Below are positions 1 to 8,118 of a stretch of 64,000 bases of DNA, in pieces. The position numbers and the translations under genes are program-made. The stretch spans positions 29,264 through 93,263 of the forward strand of contig JBEMAY010000001.1 in NCBI GenBank assembly GCA_040274765.1, in the 5' to 3' direction. The notes beneath the pieces were generated by a model, which was not told the origin of the DNA, did no database searches, and was given only the letters and a program-made list of their open reading frames with translations. Position 1 is the first letter of the stretch. Each line of letters begins with the position of its first letter. The stretch is from Psychrobacillus sp040274765 (GTDB lineage: Bacteria > Bacillota > Bacilli > Bacillales_A > Planococcaceae).

Positions 1-384
1 GATTTCAGGTTTGTCATTCACAGCAAGCAAGTCACGCACAGAAGTGATTTCCGGCTTGTCATTCACAGCAAGCAAGTCACGCACAGAAGTGATTTCCGGC
101 TTATCATTCACAGCAAGCAAGTCACGCACAGAAGTNNNNNNNNNNNNNNNNNNNNNNNNNNNNNNNNNNNNNNNNNNNNNNNNNNNNNNNNNNNNNNNNN
201 NNNNNNNNNNNNNNNNNNNNNNNNNNNNNNNNNTATCATTCACAGCAAGCAAGTCACGCACAGAAGTGATTTCCGGCTTATCATTCACAGCAAGCAAGTC
301 ACGCACAGAAGTAATTTCAGGTTTGTCATTGACAGCAAGTAAGTCACGAACCGAAGTGATTTCAGGTTTGTCGTTAACTGCTAA
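1..384 (-). repeat. 45-bp in-frame tandem repeat array
   Basis: The period is 45 bp, equal to 15 codons on the minus strand. The visible copies differ from each other only at synonymous minus-strand positions (for example GTG/GTC, AAG/AAA, CCG/CCT). The copy nearest the signal sequence and the copy at the window edge share GAC AAA CCT codons, while the middle copies use GAT or GAC with AAG CCG. There are no unique spacers, so it is not a CRISPR array. Total copy number is unknown because of the gap and the window edge. Confidence 0.95.
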
Positions 385-456
385 ATTAAAAGTTGATCCA
401 GATACTAATACTAATAGTCCAAGACTGCAAAGTGTTCCGCTAACTATTTTTTTCAT
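1..456 (-). CDS. Secreted multi-repeat signalling propeptide (partial; runs off the window and contains an assembly gap)
   Basis: Read on the minus strand, an ATG at 456 opens a frame with a Sec-type signal sequence: MKK, then a hydrophobic stretch (about residues 12-20) ending in VSGS. It then reads LAVNDKPEI followed by tandem copies of the 15-residue unit TSVRDLLAVNDKPEI. Full copies lie at 357-313, 312-268, 135-91, 90-46 and 45-1, with a partial copy at the gap. The frame stays open across the Ns and leaves the window at base 1. The start overlaps the stop of the HTH-TPR regulator (ATGA) and has GGGAGG seven bases upstream, so translation is coupled. This is the nprR-nprX/plcR-papR arrangement, and the repeats would be multiple copies of a pheromone released by proteases. 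The KPEI core resembles the KPDI of Bacillus NprX as I remember it. Secretion, processing and signalling are inferred. A repetitive surface peptide is the alternative. Confidence 0.75.
   Translation of the reverse strand, partial: MKKIVSGTLCSLGLLVLVSGSTFNLAVNDKPEITSVRDLLAVNDKPEITSVRDLLAVNDKPEITSVRDLLAVNDXXXXXXXXXXXXXXXXXXXXXXXXXXXXXXXXXTSVRDLLAVNDKPEITSVRDLLAVNDKPEITSVRDLLAVNDKPEI
136..233. other. Assembly gap (98 N) inside the repeat array
   Basis: Ninety-eight Ns interrupt the 45-bp repeat. The sequence on both sides is the same repeat. A whole number of units would need 45n+11 bases (for example 101), so 98 is an estimate that is one codon off, or one unit is a codon shorter. The minus-strand reading frame is still preserved. 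Confidence 0.95.
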
Positions 457-1742
457 GATAATTCCTCCCAAGTAGACACTTTTGATTGTTTCATATGATA
501 ATTAAATCCTTGTTCATAATAAATAGTAGACAATTTATATTTTTTATCACTAGCAAGTTTCTTTGCTAACACAAAGCAATATATGGAGCAGTATTTAAAC
601 TCTTGTTTATTCTCGAAGTAATCCAGAATATCTTTAAAATTGTTAATTAAATCATATTCTTCTTTCAGAAGAGTTTTATATACCTTGAAATGATTTTCAT
701 AGAATATTTTTGTGTTTTCAGGTAATTCTTCTAAAAGTTTAATGCCATCTTCTAACCATATGATTGAATTTTTTACATCGCCATTTTTATAGTATTCTTT
801 TAAGATGGACAATACGGTTACTATTTGTTGAGTAGGTTTTGGCTTAGCCCTTAAGCTGTTTTGAAAGTGAAACAGTGCCTGTTCATGATTCTTTAATAAA
901 GAAAAAGCAGCCCCTAGGTTATGCTCAATCATGCCTATGAACTTTAATGAATCTATTTTAGAACTTATTTCTTTAGCTTTTTGGTAGGTGGCTATAGCAT
1001 CTGTTAATACTCCGCTATCTTTCTGGGCAATACCTAATATAATAAGACACTCTATTGAGCGTTCAATTAATATTTCTTGGTTAAAGTAAGATAATGCAGA
1101 TTTAACATAGTCAATGGCTAAAATATATCTAGACTCCGAAAGAAGAGCAAGGCTTGAGATATAATATAATTCTGCCATTTCCCAATCTTCCATGCGGTAA
1201 CTTTTAATTAAATTAAATATATTCATGAAAATTTCTGAAGCCTGTCTAAATTCATTTTTATGATAGGCTAATATACCTTGAATAGAAGATAAGTAAAATA
1301 ATTGATCAGTCGACATTTCTTTTTTAAATTCTTCAAGAATTAGAACACTAGACTTTATTTCACTTGAGGTATCAGGTAGCATAAGCATCAATCTTGTTTC
1401 CATTACTAGAATAGTAAGTCTGTTAGGTTCGAAAGGGTGTTCTTCTATGTAAATATGGATTGCATGATAGAGACTTTTTGCCTTCTCTTTATCTCGGGAA
1501 TTTATAACCGTTTTAAAAAGGGATTTAAAATATGCTAACTTTGTTTCATCCCCATTATTATTCAATGCTTCTAATGGAATGTTTAAACGGTTCAATAAAT
1601 GTTGCTGTATATCTTCACTAGGGATAACTAACCCATTTTCTATTCTACTTAGATAAGAAGGAACGCAAATACCCGAAGCTAAATATTCTTGCTTCATGTT
1701 TTGTCTTTGGCGTTCTAATTTGATTAGCTGCCCTATATTCAC
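453..1742 (-). CDS. HTH-TPR transcriptional regulator, RRNPP (NprR/PlcR-like) family, probable peptide receptor
   Basis: The 429-residue protein has an N-terminal XRE-type helix-turn-helix (about residues 5-60; LASGICVPSYLSRIENG is the recognition part). An all-helical region follows from about 70 to the end, with repeated TPR-like helix pairs such as ALFHFQNSLRAKP. That length and layout match NprR and PlcR, intracellular receptors that bind re-imported oligopeptides and then control transcription. The start is GTG at 1742 with a GAGGGGGG ribosome site nine bases upstream. The stop overlaps the start of the repeat propeptide, which makes the pair a receptor-signal cassette. NprR also has a phosphatase-binding role in sporulation, but nothing here shows that. 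Family assignment is fairly sure; the peptide ligand and target genes are inferred. Confidence 0.8.
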   Translation of the reverse strand: MNIGQLIKLERQRQNMKQEYLASGICVPSYLSRIENGLVIPSEDIQQHLLNRLNIPLEALNNNGDETKLAYFKSLFKTVINSRDKEKAKSLYHAIHIYIEEHPFEPNRLTILVMETRLMLMLPDTSSEIKSSVLILEEFKKEMSTDQLFYLSSIQGILAYHKNEFRQASEIFMNIFNLIKSYRMEDWEMAELYYISSLALLSESRYILAIDYVKSALSYFNQEILIERSIECLIILGIAQKDSGVLTDAIATYQKAKEISSKIDSLKFIGMIEHNLGAAFSLLKNHEQALFHFQNSLRAKPKPTQQIVTVLSILKEYYKNGDVKNSIIWLEDGIKLLEELPENTKIFYENHFKVYKTLLKEEYDLINNFKDILDYFENKQEFKYCSIYCFVLAKKLASDKKYKLSTIYYEQGFNYHMKQSKVSTWEELS

Positions 1743-2127
1743 CTAATTCAACCCCCCTCGAGTAGGATCTAATAGGAAACAAAATCAGATACTATAATAA
1801 AGATAGCATAAAAAAACTGAAAAAAGTATAGAATTGAATTATTATGAAAGTGAATGTTAAAAGGTATAAAAAAAGCAGTGTTTTTACATGGTACTTTCCT
1901 AAAATGGTTATGAGTATTTTAAAAGTTGTAATTTAATGGAATGAAAGTGAATTTAAATTACTATAAAAATAAAGTAATAAAATAGTATTTTGGGAACTTC
2001 AAAGTTAAAATTTTACATTTTAAATATTTGAAATATGCAAAAAATTTGACTTGACTCTTCCTTACCTTAGGTGAATTTAGAGGGTTAAAGTTATCTTATT
2101 CTCCACAAGAATGAAATATTCCAGATT
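1743..2127. promoter_or_regulatory. AT-rich upstream region of the HTH-TPR regulator, with two copies of a candidate operator
   Basis: No gene is seen in these 385 bases. A near-identical sequence, ATGAAAGTGAAT(G)TTAAA on the plus strand, occurs at 1844-1861 and 1941-1957, about 97 bases apart. Read on the minus strand, the nearer copy overlaps a possible -35 (TTCACT, 1854-1849) that lies 18 bases from a -10 TATACT (1830-1825). The arrangement would suit autoregulation, but both the promoter and the operator are predictions. Confidence 0.4.
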
Positions 2128-3849
2128 TTAAGATAATCCTTGTCCTTGTGTAAATTCTCTGTATAATTCATGGTTGTTTAATAATTCCTCATGAGTACCT
2201 CTACCAGTAATTTCACCCTGCTCTATAAAGAAGATTTGGTCAGCATGCATAATGGTCGCCAAACGGTGGGCGATGATTAGAGTAGTGCGCCCCTTCATCA
2301 GGCGTTCTAGTGCTTCTTGGACAAAAGCTTCTGATCCACTATCTAAGTTTGAAGTAGCCTCATCTAATAATAATATTTTAGGATCATGTAAAAGGGCTCG
2401 TGCAATTGCAATACGTTGTCTTTGTCCGCCAGATAGCTTCATTCCTCGTTCCCCTACAAGCGTGTCGTATTTGTCGGGTAACTCTTCTATAAAGGAGGAG
2501 GCATTTGCAGCTTGTGCGGCTGCTATAATCTTTTCCATAGAAGGTATTTTCGTCATTCCATAAGTCATATTGGATAAAATAGTGCCACTCATCAAAGGGC
2601 TTTCCTGGGATACGTACCCCATTTTAGAACGCCAATCTCTTAACGGAAGTTCGTTAATTGGAGAGTCGTTAAAATAGATTACTCCGTGATCTGGCTCGTA
2701 AAACCTCTCGAGTAAAGAAAATATAGTAGTTTTACCTCCGCCGCTTGGACCTACAAAGGCGGTGACTGTGCCAGGCTTTGCTTCAAACGAGACTCCGTTT
2801 ATAATTTTTTTGTTTTCTCCATAAGAGAAATGAACGTTTTTAAACATTATTACCCCGTCTTCCAACGTTTTCGTCGAATACTCATCAACAGGTTCACTAT
2901 CCATTGCAAATATCTCTTGAATCCTTTCAGTCGCTCCAACGGCCTTTTGAAACGAGGTAAAGAACGTCGCCATTTGAGCAAATGGGAAAATAATTTGAAC
3001 TAAATAGAATATAATTGCCACGAGATCTCCTGCAGAGAGTGAGCCATTAGAAACCTGCAATCCTCCATAACCTAAGATGACAACTAGGATGGCCATCATG
3101 ATAAGGGTCATAAAAGGAGATATAAATGATTGGATCTTTGCTTCCTTTAAACCATATCGGTAAAGGCTCTGTATGGCTTCACCACCACTTACTGTTTCAT
3201 TTGGCTCTGCTCGATAAGATTTGACGAGTCTTATCTCGGAAAGGACTCTACCAAGTAATCCTGAAAAAGAGGCCATTTCTTTTTGAGTGGCCTTCGCCAC
3301 TTTATGCATCATAGAGCCTAGAGGCATCATGATTGCCATACTTAATGGAACGCTTATGAGCATAATTAATGTCATTTTCCAGTCTATAAAGAATAGGATG
3401 GTGACTGAGCCGATGATAGTTATGATGCCAGAAACAAAATTCACTAAGTGATCAGTAATTAATGATTTTAATGTAGAGGTATCTTGAGTGATCCGACTCA
3501 TCGTTTCTCCGCTTTCATGTCGGTCATAGTAGGGGATAGGTAAGTGAAGAACCTTGCTCCAAAGTTTCTTCCTTAGGTCAGCCACGACAAATTCTCCCAT
3601 GTAAGATAAGAGGTAGTATGAAAATCCCCCGAATACGGCCTGCAATATAAATACCCCTAGCAACAAGAGAATAAGTGTCCAGTTGAAGCTAGTCGAGGTC
3701 AATGAATCAACTAAAGTTTTAGTGACTAAAGGGACGACTAAGCTAATGACCGTGCTCAATAAGGAAAGGACAATAGCTAAAATTGCTATTTTGACTGGCC
3801 ATCGTAAGCTCTTTAGTAAATGGAAAAAATTTTTAGTAGAAGAGGACAT
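2128..3849 (-). CDS. ABC exporter half-transporter (LmrA/MsbA-type, permease fused to ATPase)
   Basis: The protein has 573 residues: an N-terminal six-helix transmembrane domain (about 1-310) and a C-terminal nucleotide-binding domain. Walker A is GPSGGGKTT (about 363-371), the signature is LSGGQRQR (about 467) and Walker B is ILLLDEATS (about 489), followed by the H-loop in AHRLAT. One gene carries both halves, so it probably works as a homodimer exporting drugs, lipids or peptides. The chosen ATG is 15 codons inside the longest frame because it has an AAAGAAGGAG site just upstream. It ends before the regulator's upstream region and is 65 bases downstream of a small membrane-protein gene on the same strand. 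It is the nearest exporter to the propeptide genes, but the propeptide has its own Sec signal. The substrate is unknown. Confidence 0.9.
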   Translation of the reverse strand: MSSSTKNFFHLLKSLRWPVKIAILAIVLSLLSTVISLVVPLVTKTLVDSLTSTSFNWTLILLLLGVFILQAVFGGFSYYLLSYMGEFVVADLRKKLWSKVLHLPIPYYDRHESGETMSRITQDTSTLKSLITDHLVNFVSGIITIIGSVTILFFIDWKMTLIMLISVPLSMAIMMPLGSMMHKVAKATQKEMASFSGLLGRVLSEIRLVKSYRAEPNETVSGGEAIQSLYRYGLKEAKIQSFISPFMTLIMMAILVVILGYGGLQVSNGSLSAGDLVAIIFYLVQIIFPFAQMATFFTSFQKAVGATERIQEIFAMDSEPVDEYSTKTLEDGVIMFKNVHFSYGENKKIINGVSFEAKPGTVTAFVGPSGGGKTTIFSLLERFYEPDHGVIYFNDSPINELPLRDWRSKMGYVSQESPLMSGTILSNMTYGMTKIPSMEKIIAAAQAANASSFIEELPDKYDTLVGERGMKLSGGQRQRIAIARALLHDPKILLLDEATSNLDSGSEAFVQEALERLMKGRTTLIIAHRLATIMHADQIFFIEQGEITGRGTHEELLNNHELYREFTQGQGLS

Positions 3850-3914
3850 GCTAAATACTCCTTTCTTCTTTCTTATACCAAAAAAATCGTGCAAACTTTA
3901 AGCTGCACGATTAA

Positions 3915-4205
3915 TTATAACGCCTTCGTTTCCGATTTGGGTCTTTTTTGCAACTCCACCACTAGGGGGTCTGCAGACATTTCTAGAAGGCTTGCTTGTT
4001 TGTTTTGCAAATCTAATCGCATTTTTTCTGTTTCTAATAGAAAATTGTCGTATCTTAGTCTTTCTAGTTCAATTTCTTCCTTGATTACTTTGGATTTCAT
4101 ACCCTGCATTTTTCGTAAATGAGTTGTCCAAATAGCGGTTAAAGGGATTGAAAAAACCATTACGATAGCGACTAGGCCGATAAAGAGCCCTATTATATCT
4201 TCCAT
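3915..4205 (-). CDS. Small membrane protein with N-terminal anchor and coiled coil
   Basis: This 96-residue protein has one strongly hydrophobic segment (about residues 4-26) and then a charged helix rich in Glu, Lys and Leu (about 30-75) that looks like a short coiled coil facing the cytoplasm. The start has an AAGAGGAGG ribosome site. It lies 65 bases upstream of the ABC exporter on the same strand and may be co-transcribed with it. The layout (anchor plus coiled coil) is shared with PspB-like proteins, but I see no convincing family match, so no function is assigned. Confidence 0.65.
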   Translation of the reverse strand: MEDIIGLFIGLVAIVMVFSIPLTAIWTTHLRKMQGMKSKVIKEEIELERLRYDNFLLETEKMRLDLQNKQASLLEMSADPLVVELQKRPKSETKAL

Positions 4206-4283
4206 TTATATACCTCCTCTTCCTTTTTCTTTAGTATATACGAAAAATCTAGAAAATAGTTTCCGATTAATAATAATTATCAA

Positions 4284-4328
4284 AAAAAGGAGCTACTCTA
4301 GGCTATAAATGCGCTAGATTAGCTTCTT
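4284..4328 (-). terminator. Probable intrinsic terminator of the M20 operon
   Basis: Downstream of the amidohydrolase stop, the minus strand has an imperfect inverted repeat (GAAGCTAATCTAGCGC against GCCTAGAGTAGCTCC), followed by a run of seven Ts. Confidence 0.6.
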
Positions 4329-4337
4329 TAGAAATTA

Positions 4338-5510
4338 TTATTTATTTAAGTATGCCCATGCATATTGGGCATACAGCTCTGCTCCTGTTACAAGGGAATC
4401 CTCATCAATATTAAAGTTTCCATGATGATGAGCCCATTCTGTGTCTTTTTCTGGATTTCCGCATCCTACTAGAGCAAAGCTTCCTGGTGCTTTTGTTAAA
4501 AAGGCTGAGAAATCCTCTCCGCCCATAGTAGGCTTTTCATCATATACAGATTCAGAACCAAATGCTTCGGTAGCGACTTGTTGGACAAGTTTCGCACTTT
4601 CTTCTTCATTGTCTACTGCGTCTGTCCCACGAGTATATACTACTTCTGCTGTAGCCCCGTATATGGCTGCCACGTTATCTGCATAATTTTTAATGCTTTG
4701 TTCGATAAAATCCCGAGTTTCTGGATGGAATGTACGAACTGTTCCCTCAATCTCTGCATTTTCTGCTATAACATTGAATCTAGTGCCAACAACCATTTTT
4801 CCAATAGTCAATACTGCTGGACTTTGGGGGTCAATTGTACGTGAAACGACTGTTTGAACATTCATCACAAAGGAGGATGCGACAAGTGCAGCATCAATAC
4901 ATGCTTCTGGTATAGCCCCATGTCCGCCACGACCTTTAAACTTTACAGTGAAAAGGTCGGCAGCAGCAAATGAAGGGCCAGGGGAGCAGGAAACTTTACT
5001 GGTCGGCATTTGCGACCAAATGTGTATGCCGAAAACGTTGTCCACGCCTTCCATTGCTCCTTGATCTACCATTGCTTGGGCACCCTGAGCGATCTCTTCG
5101 GCAGGCTGGAAAAGTAAACGGACCTTCCCCGGAAGCTGCTCCTTCACTTCTGATAATGCCTTAGCTGCAATTAATAGCATAGATGTATGAGCATCGTGAC
5201 CACAAGCATGCATTTTTCCTTCTATATTAGATGCATACGGCACATTGTTTAGCTGCTGCACCGATAGGGCATCCATATCTCCACGAAGTGCCACTGTTTT
5301 CCCGTCAGTCTTACCATGTATCTCTGCTACAACTCCGGTTGGCTCTGTTTTCCGATAGGAGATACCTAGATTGTCTAAATAATTGCAAATAAACTCAGTA
5401 GTTTTATATTCCTCAAAAGATAACTCAGGCTCACTATGTAATTTTCTGCGAAGCTGAGTTAGTTCATCACTGTTATTTTTTATAGATTCTTTTATTTGAG
5501 TGTTAATCAT
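4338..5510 (-). CDS. M20D-family amidohydrolase (N-acyl-L-amino acid / hippurate hydrolase type)
   Basis: The 390-residue cytoplasmic metallo-hydrolase resembles AmaA, HipO and IAA-amino-acid hydrolases, which remove an acyl group from an N-acylated amino acid. Visible landmarks are the metal-binding HACGHDAH (about residues 101-108), the EE pair in QPAEEIAQGA (about 137), the dimerisation-domain GRGGHGAIPE, and GGEDF near the C-terminus (about 331). Its ATG overlaps the upstream carbamoylase stop by four bases (ATGA), so the two are translationally coupled. It is the last gene of a three-gene minus-strand operon (permease, carbamoylase, amidohydrolase). The context suggests uptake and stepwise hydrolysis of N-modified amino acids. 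The exact substrate cannot be told. Confidence 0.88.
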   Translation of the reverse strand: MINTQIKESIKNNSDELTQLRRKLHSEPELSFEEYKTTEFICNYLDNLGISYRKTEPTGVVAEIHGKTDGKTVALRGDMDALSVQQLNNVPYASNIEGKMHACGHDAHTSMLLIAAKALSEVKEQLPGKVRLLFQPAEEIAQGAQAMVDQGAMEGVDNVFGIHIWSQMPTSKVSCSPGPSFAAADLFTVKFKGRGGHGAIPEACIDAALVASSFVMNVQTVVSRTIDPQSPAVLTIGKMVVGTRFNVIAENAEIEGTVRTFHPETRDFIEQSIKNYADNVAAIYGATAEVVYTRGTDAVDNEEESAKLVQQVATEAFGSESVYDEKPTMGGEDFSAFLTKAPGSFALVGCGNPEKDTEWAHHHGNFNIDEDSLVTGAELYAQYAWAYLNK

Positions 5511-6739
5511 GCTGTTCCCCCCGTTAGTCGTAATGCCGTCTCGTATAAAATTGCTGCTCCTTTAGTAAGGTCGTTAGTATCTGACCATTCTTCTGGGCAA
5601 TGACTTAGCCCATCTCTGCTAGGGATAAAGATCATTCCACATGCGATATAATCAGAGAAAATCATAGCATCGTGCCCAGCACCGCTACTAATCTGGCTAT
5701 AGGGAATGTCTAGTTTTCCACAAGCCTCTACGAAAAGCGCTTGAACCTGTGTATCCATTACTTTAGGTGTCGTGTAGAGTAATTGTTCGGTCGTGCAATG
5801 TATAGTTGGAGTGTTTTTAGATTCAATTAGCGCAGCCACTTTGGCGATTGCTTCCTGAACTTTTTCTTCAGCTCCAGAACGTATATCTACAGAAAAGATT
5901 ACTTTGCTTGGAATTACATTAGAGCCATTGGGAAGTACTTCTAATTGTCCTGTAGTTATAACGGTTCCATTTCCTACTTCCTCGGCAAGCTTTGGAAATC
6001 CAGAAATGATTTGTGCGGCTGTGACTAATGCATCCGCTCTTTTGTTCATAGGTGTGGTGCCTGCATGACCAGCCCTACCTTGCACAGTGACCTCTAGTTG
6101 TGTTAGACCGACAATCGCATCCACAACACCTATAGGTATGTTTTTCTCTTCTAAAATAGGACCTTGTTCAATGTGTAACTCCAAAAAAGCCTTAATTGTT
6201 TTAGGGTCACGAGATTTTTCCTTACTATAATCTAAACCGATTGTAGTCATGGCATCTTTTGTAGAAATGCCATCTTTATCGACAAGGGATAGGAAATCCT
6301 CTTCGGACAATAATCCCATCATACCCCTGGAACCCATTAAACCTCCGCCAAAGCGGGAACCCTCTTCCTCGACCATTGCAATGATCTCAAGTGAGTTCAC
6401 GGGTTTGATCTGCTGTTCCTGAAATAGAGCGGCTACTTCTAATCCGACGACAACACCAGCAGCACCATCGAAGGCTCCTCCGTTAGGTACAGAGTCAAAA
6501 TGGGAGCCAACTATTACAGACGGTGCACTAGGGTCGAGGCCTTCCAGTTTTCCGAAAATATTTCCTAAGCCATCCTCAGAAACAGTTAAGTTGTAGTTTC
6601 TCATCGCATTTTTTATATAGTTTCTAGCTTCCAAATCTTCTTTTGAATAAGTTAATCTAGTTACCCCCGATTTTGGAGTAGCTGTATATTGGCTTAATAG
6701 GTTGATGTGTTGCTCTATTCTTTGATGATTGGCTATCAT
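5507..6739 (-). CDS. M20-family hydantoinase/carbamoylase-type amidase
   Basis: The 410-residue protein belongs to the N-carbamoyl-L-amino-acid hydrolase / allantoate amidohydrolase / ureidoglycolate group of di-metal M20 enzymes. Characteristic segments are GSHFDSVPNGGAFDGAAG (about residues 79-96, metal ligands His and Asp), EEEGSRFGGGLMGS (about 128-141) and LHIEQGP (about 194-200). These enzymes cleave a carbamoyl or ureido group from a nitrogen compound in the cytoplasm. The ATG has AAGGAGTGAT upstream. The gene sits 11 bases after the permease and overlaps the next amidohydrolase by four bases. The general family is secure. Whether it takes allantoate, N-carbamoyl amino acids or another ureido compound is not visible. 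Confidence 0.87.
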   Translation of the reverse strand: MIANHQRIEQHINLLSQYTATPKSGVTRLTYSKEDLEARNYIKNAMRNYNLTVSEDGLGNIFGKLEGLDPSAPSVIVGSHFDSVPNGGAFDGAAGVVVGLEVAALFQEQQIKPVNSLEIIAMVEEEGSRFGGGLMGSRGMMGLLSEEDFLSLVDKDGISTKDAMTTIGLDYSKEKSRDPKTIKAFLELHIEQGPILEEKNIPIGVVDAIVGLTQLEVTVQGRAGHAGTTPMNKRADALVTAAQIISGFPKLAEEVGNGTVITTGQLEVLPNGSNVIPSKVIFSVDIRSGAEEKVQEAIAKVAALIESKNTPTIHCTTEQLLYTTPKVMDTQVQALFVEACGKLDIPYSQISSGAGHDAMIFSDYIACGMIFIPSRDGLSHCPEEWSDTNDLTKGAAILYETALRLTGGTA

Positions 6740-6750
6740 TCTATCACTCC

Positions 6751-7938
6751 TTATAAGAATCCTACGAAAATACCAGCTAGCACAACAGATACAATAGTTA
6801 CACTAATGAACCCGCCTACTAGCATAGGCGGAAGCATATGACTAGTTAACACTTCTCGTTCTTTCTCATCTTCTGTTAAAGCTTTAATTACTTCATTTGT
6901 AATGATGTAATCGGCAGGGAAGCCGTAAAGTGCAGTTAGGGAAACAGCAAAAGCCATGTTTTTACTTACCTTTAATATCTTTCCGATGATGAATGAGAAT
7001 ATGTACATGCCAATTACTCCTAAGATGATCGTACCGACTAGCGGATATAAGATTTCCATAATCATAGAAGGAGTCGCATTTTTTAATGCATCGAATACGA
7101 AAAGCATTAAAACTAGAATACAAATACCAAAGCTGTTTGCCTTTTGAAGTACATTGCGTTCCAAGAAACCGATACTTCCCGAGATAATACCGAATAATAA
7201 GCAAAGAACAAATGGGCTTATTTCAATAATAGGATTTAAAAGAGTAGAAACTCCGTAAGCTAGGAATCCAACAAATGCTAGTCTAAATAGCTTGAAATAA
7301 TCTGTATTGTATTTGGCAGGTAGCTTCTTAAACATTTTCAGTTCTTCTTTTGTATCCTCAGTTGAATTTACAACGTTTCCGTCAATAGTTAGCCCTCCCT
7401 GACGGAATTTGTCCAAAAGATACTTACCCTCTTTTTTCAGAACAACCGATGTGAGAGGGTATCCTGCAAATCCTTGCATGACATAGATAACAATTGCAAA
7501 CACAGATAACGTGGTAAGCCCTGCATTTGCTGCTCCCTCCGACATAATTAGGGCAGAAACAACTCCACCGACCAATGGTGGAATAGCCACGACAACCGTT
7601 TCAAAATCAAATAGTAAAATACCAATTGTGAATAACGTGACAATGATCCCTAGTATTCCAGCAAGTGATATTAAAATAGTTTTCCACTGTTCTTTTAGCT
7701 GTTTAAGAGAAAGAAGAGTTCCCATATTAGTAATCAGCAAGTAAATCATCATAGTTGCCACTACCGGCGGTACTCCGGCAATAGATACAATTTCCTTAGG
7801 GAAAAAAGTCCAATAACCAATGATAAAAAGGACGGCTGAAACAAAAACAGAAGGAATCCAAGCTTTTGTCCGAGTAGAAACCAACTCTCCAATAAATAAA
7901 ATAGCGATAATTAAAACCAAAGCAACCATTTGAGGCAT
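6751..7938 (-). CDS. Polytopic membrane protein, probable permease of the M20 operon
   Basis: This 395-residue protein is almost entirely hydrophobic, with about ten to twelve predicted membrane helices and one hydrophilic loop near residues 180-220. I chose the ATG at 7938 because AAAGGACGG precedes it; the longer frame (from 7974) lacks a ribosome site. The fold recalls secondary carriers of the GltS or DUF3100 kind, but the match is not firm. It is the first gene of an operon with two M20 hydrolases acting on N-modified amino acids, so importing their substrate is the simplest role. That role is inferred from context only. Confidence 0.65.
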   Translation of the reverse strand: MPQMVALVLIIAILFIGELVSTRTKAWIPSVFVSAVLFIIGYWTFFPKEIVSIAGVPPVVATMMIYLLITNMGTLLSLKQLKEQWKTILISLAGILGIIVTLFTIGILLFDFETVVVAIPPLVGGVVSALIMSEGAANAGLTTLSVFAIVIYVMQGFAGYPLTSVVLKKEGKYLLDKFRQGGLTIDGNVVNSTEDTKEELKMFKKLPAKYNTDYFKLFRLAFVGFLAYGVSTLLNPIIEISPFVLCLLFGIISGSIGFLERNVLQKANSFGICILVLMLFVFDALKNATPSMIMEILYPLVGTIILGVIGMYIFSFIIGKILKVSKNMAFAVSLTALYGFPADYIITNEVIKALTEDEKEREVLTSHMLPPMLVGGFISVTIVSVVLAGIFVGFL

Positions 7939-8073
7939 AATTTTCCGTCCTTTCTGACAATAAAGAATAATCAATACATTAACACAAAAATTTATCAGAA
8001 TAAAGTATATAATATATTTCAGAATATTTAATTTATTTATAGAGAAATGTAAGTGCTTTCATATATAAATAGA

Positions 8074-8107
8074 AAAAGGACACTCCATTTAAAATGGAAT
8101 GCCCTTT
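8074..8107 (-). terminator. Intrinsic terminator of the yceI-like gene
   Basis: On the minus strand, AAAGGGCATTCCATTTTA pairs with AAATGGAGTGTCCTTT and is followed by a T-rich stretch, immediately after the YceI-family gene. Confidence 0.85.
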
Positions 8108-8118
8108 GATAATAAAAG

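Noticed and set aside
1..384. CRISPR array
   Set aside because: Units are directly adjacent with no unique spacers and encode an in-frame peptide.
11..475. Plus-strand repetitive ORF (SFTASKSRTEVISGL units)
   Set aside because: No ribosome site or signal, and a Phe/Leu change occurs between copies. The minus-strand frame has a signal sequence, a coupled start and only synonymous variation.
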